The position numbers were made by a program, and so were the translations under genes. This document shows positions 62,766-64,000 of a stretch of DNA of 64,000 nt, one piece after another. The notes beneath the pieces were generated by a model, which saw only the letters and a program-made list of their open reading frames with translations, was not told where the DNA came from and ran no database searches. The DNA lies in assembly GCA_028285445.1 (NCBI GenBank), contig JANQPQ010000002.1:116102-180101 (forward strand). Reading direction: 5' to 3'. This DNA is from Cyclobacteriaceae bacterium (GTDB lineage Bacteria > Bacteroidota > Bacteroidia > Cytophagales > Cyclobacteriaceae). Positions within the stretch are counted from its first letter, which is position 1; each line of letters starts with the position of its first letter.

Positions 62766-62927
62766 TTAACTGCCACGTGCAATAAAGAAATAATAGGTTA
62801 TTACTAAACCTACAGCAGCGTATACCAAAAAGCCATTATAGCTCTCAACAGTGAATCTCAAAGTCCACTCTACAATAATTATTAATATGATAAGGTATTT
62901 GAAATATTTTTTGAGAAAAGTAGGCAT
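62766..62927 (-). CDS. 53-residue membrane protein (new, small)
   Basis: ATG at 62927 to TAA at 62766: MPTFLKKYFKYLIILIIIVE then WTLRFTVESYNGFLVYAAVG and LVITYYFFIARGS. Two short hydrophobic helices separated by a charged turn. It lies immediately upstream of the membrane gene at 62743 (22 bp between), and may be co-expressed. No family recognised; small size and no RBS keep confidence moderate. Confidence 0.5.
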   Translation of the reverse strand: MPTFLKKYFKYLIILIIIVEWTLRFTVESYNGFLVYAAVGLVITYYFFIARGS

Positions 62928-63023
62928 GAATTGCAATTTGCTCAAAGTTACTCAAAGTAAGCTTTGGCCTAAGCAACCTCTATGAAAGGGTGTGTTTTTC
63001 TTTACTGCTGCTACAGTAGGGCT

Positions 63024-63401
63024 CTATAGCTTTTGTCGTGGGTATTGTACTATTAATTTTTCTCTGTCCTCTGGTCTCGTATCATGATGAATTGGTTTCA
63101 AGAAATACTGGAAAATACTCTGTAGTTCTCGTTCTTTAATTCTGTTGATTGAGTTCATTTCTTTTTCTTGATCTTCAAATCTTACCAAGATATACTCAGT
63201 TGCTTCTGATTCAAAAATTCTTTGCTCATGAACAGCATGATCATATAGTACTCTAGCAATTACCCTCCAAGACAATCCTGATTTTTCAGAGGTCAACTCA
63301 GTGTCTTTTGGAAGCCCTTTTTCTAAATGTCTTAATTCAAGGATTAACCCTCTTCCACTTATCTTAAAACTGTTTTCGATTATTGCCTCTACATTATTCA
63401 T
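63024..63401 (-). CDS. hypothetical protein
   Basis: 125 residues, mostly helical and charged, with no signal peptide or membrane segment. GLILELRHLEKGLPKDTELTS and IQYFLKPIHHD-like stretches give no family. The end RPEDREKLIVQYPRQKL is basic. It lies in a small-gene cluster near the window end, 97 bp after the 53-residue membrane gene. Confidence 0.6.
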   Translation of the reverse strand: MNNVEAIIENSFKISGRGLILELRHLEKGLPKDTELTSEKSGLSWRVIARVLYDHAVHEQRIFESEATEYILVRFEDQEKEMNSINRIKERELQSIFQYFLKPIHHDTRPEDREKLIVQYPRQKL

Positions 63402-63492
63402 TTTGATTGCTCTTTACATACTAATTAATAATGATAGTATATCTAACATCAAACTTTGGTGCGTTTTTCTTAACTCATTCTGATTAGAGAAT

Positions 63493-63530
63493 AGCCGTCA
63501 CTCGCGTAGACGCGAGCGACTGCGATGGGG
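63493..63530. repeat. REP-like hairpin G
   Basis: GCCGTCACTCGCGTAGACGC then GAGCGACTGCGATGGGG: the same unit as E and F, with loop AG in place of GG. Located in the 191-bp gap between the 125-residue gene and the Nudix gene. Confidence 0.8.
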
Positions 63531-63592
63531 ACTTAGAATCAGGTTAAGATTCCGCTTACCAAATGATCTTGGTAAAAAAGTTAAACGTTCAG

Positions 63593-64000
63593 TTAATTTT
63601 GGCCCACAGTTAAAAATTCAATGTTGATTGGTAAGTTGTTAATCTTAGATTTAAGCTCTTTGGGTTTTAAGTTAATTTCACTCAATTCAGATATATCCAA
63701 CCACTTAAAAGTTAAATGATCCTCCAATCCGCTAAACTCAATATTTGGATTAAACTCAGAGTGATCCAATATCTTCATTAGATAAATTGTTGAAATTTCA
63801 TGAAAGTTGGTTTTACCAATTTGGAAGAAATTTTCAATAAACCAAATAGGTCTTACAACTTGTACTTTCCAACCAAGTTCTTCATGTATTTCTCTAACAA
63901 CAGTGTCAGCAGAAGTTTCAAAGAATTCAACCCGACCACCAGGTAAAGCCCAAAAATCATCTTTCAAATCTTTTTGAATTAGAATATGATCCTCCTTAAT
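63593..64000 (-). CDS. Nudix hydrolase, partial at the right edge
   Basis: The open frame continues past the right end of the window; visible residues include ILIQKDLKDDFWALPGGRVE. The Nudix box is complete: G-x5-E-x7-REIHEELGW (GRVEFFETSADTVVREIHEELGW). The C-terminus ends ELKSKINNLPINIEFLTVGQN. It probably cleaves a nucleoside diphosphate derivative; substrate unknown. The N-terminal residues before IKEDHILIQ are missing from this window. Confidence 0.9.
   Translation of the reverse strand: MKEDHILIQKDLKDDFWALPGGRVEFFETSADTVVREIHEELGWKVQVVRPIWFIENFFQIGKTNFHEISTIYLMKILDHSEFNPNIEFSGLEDHLTFKWLDISELSEINLKPKELKSKINNLPINIEFLTVGQN

Noticed and set aside
1..64000. tRNA, rRNA, CRISPR, integrase or transposase genes
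   Set aside because: None was recognised on either strand by eye; tRNA detection by eye is not exhaustive.

Overview
The window looks like a chromosomal segment of a Bacteroidota bacterium, most likely a marine-type Cytophagales/Cytophagia member. Signs are a fused CcoNO cbb3 oxidase subunit, a single-haem CcoP, families typical of the phylum (DUF5916 barrel protein, HYC_CC_PP protein, DUF4396, PadR plus prefix-domain FtsX permease, TlpA thioredoxins with long N-terminal domains), few Shine-Dalgarno sequences, and several TAnnTTTG-type -7 promoter elements. No rRNA, tRNA, CRISPR array, transposase or phage gene was recognised.

Region 1 (1-11.5 kb) is respiratory and housekeeping. It holds the 3' part of a cbb3 oxidase operon (ccoNO-ccoQ-ccoP-ccoG-ccoH plus a TauE/SafE-like membrane protein), a DUF4136 lipoprotein, kynurenine 3-monooxygenase, haem A synthase, two tandem UspA proteins and a Cys/His-rich Asp-box lipoprotein. 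Region 2 (11.5-20.9 kb) is a copper/silver resistance locus on the minus strand: an AraC-type regulator with a CxxC metal-binding-like N-terminus, an HMA-DUF4396 membrane protein, an HYC_CC_PP protein, CusA, an exported acetolactate-decarboxylase-like lipoprotein, a CusC-like TolC protein and CusB. Region 3 (20.9-34.2 kb) carries a DUF5916 protein, an M28 peptidase, two PadR regulators, a GNAT enzyme, a tightly overlapping operon of one GcvT-like folate enzyme and two PYROXD2/CrtO-type FAD oxidoreductases, and an FtsX-type permease.

Region 4 (34.2-44.4 kb) is a long minus-strand run of small secreted, lipoprotein and membrane proteins, with a SUFU-domain protein, an arylamine N-acetyltransferase, an OmpA-family protein and two TlpA-type thioredoxins. 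One of those two has lost its second active-site cysteine. Region 5 (44.4-53 kb) mixes DoxX, Crp/Fnr, SDR, aldehyde dehydrogenase, DUF2798, a compact VOC protein, LysR, HAD, HIT and an aminotransferase. Region 6 (53-64 kb) is accessory: a DMT transporter, a serine hydrolase, a membrane-bound AraC regulator, a pentapeptide-like membrane protein, a TIR-domain protein with C-terminal WPD repeats, small membrane proteins and a Nudix hydrolase cut by the window edge.

From about 40.8 kb onward the intergenic space is dotted with REP-like GC-rich palindromes sharing the tail GAGCGACTGCG, including two nearly identical 197-bp elements. A different 190-bp repeat occurs twice as a direct repeat around a single secreted-protein gene. 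These repeats touch gene ends: one truncates a small thioredoxin-like gene and another supplies the C-terminus of a membrane protein. The most interesting candidates are the TIR-WPD protein with its upstream palindrome, the GcvT/PYROXD2 operon, the exported acetolactate-decarboxylase-like protein in the copper operon, and the repeat family.
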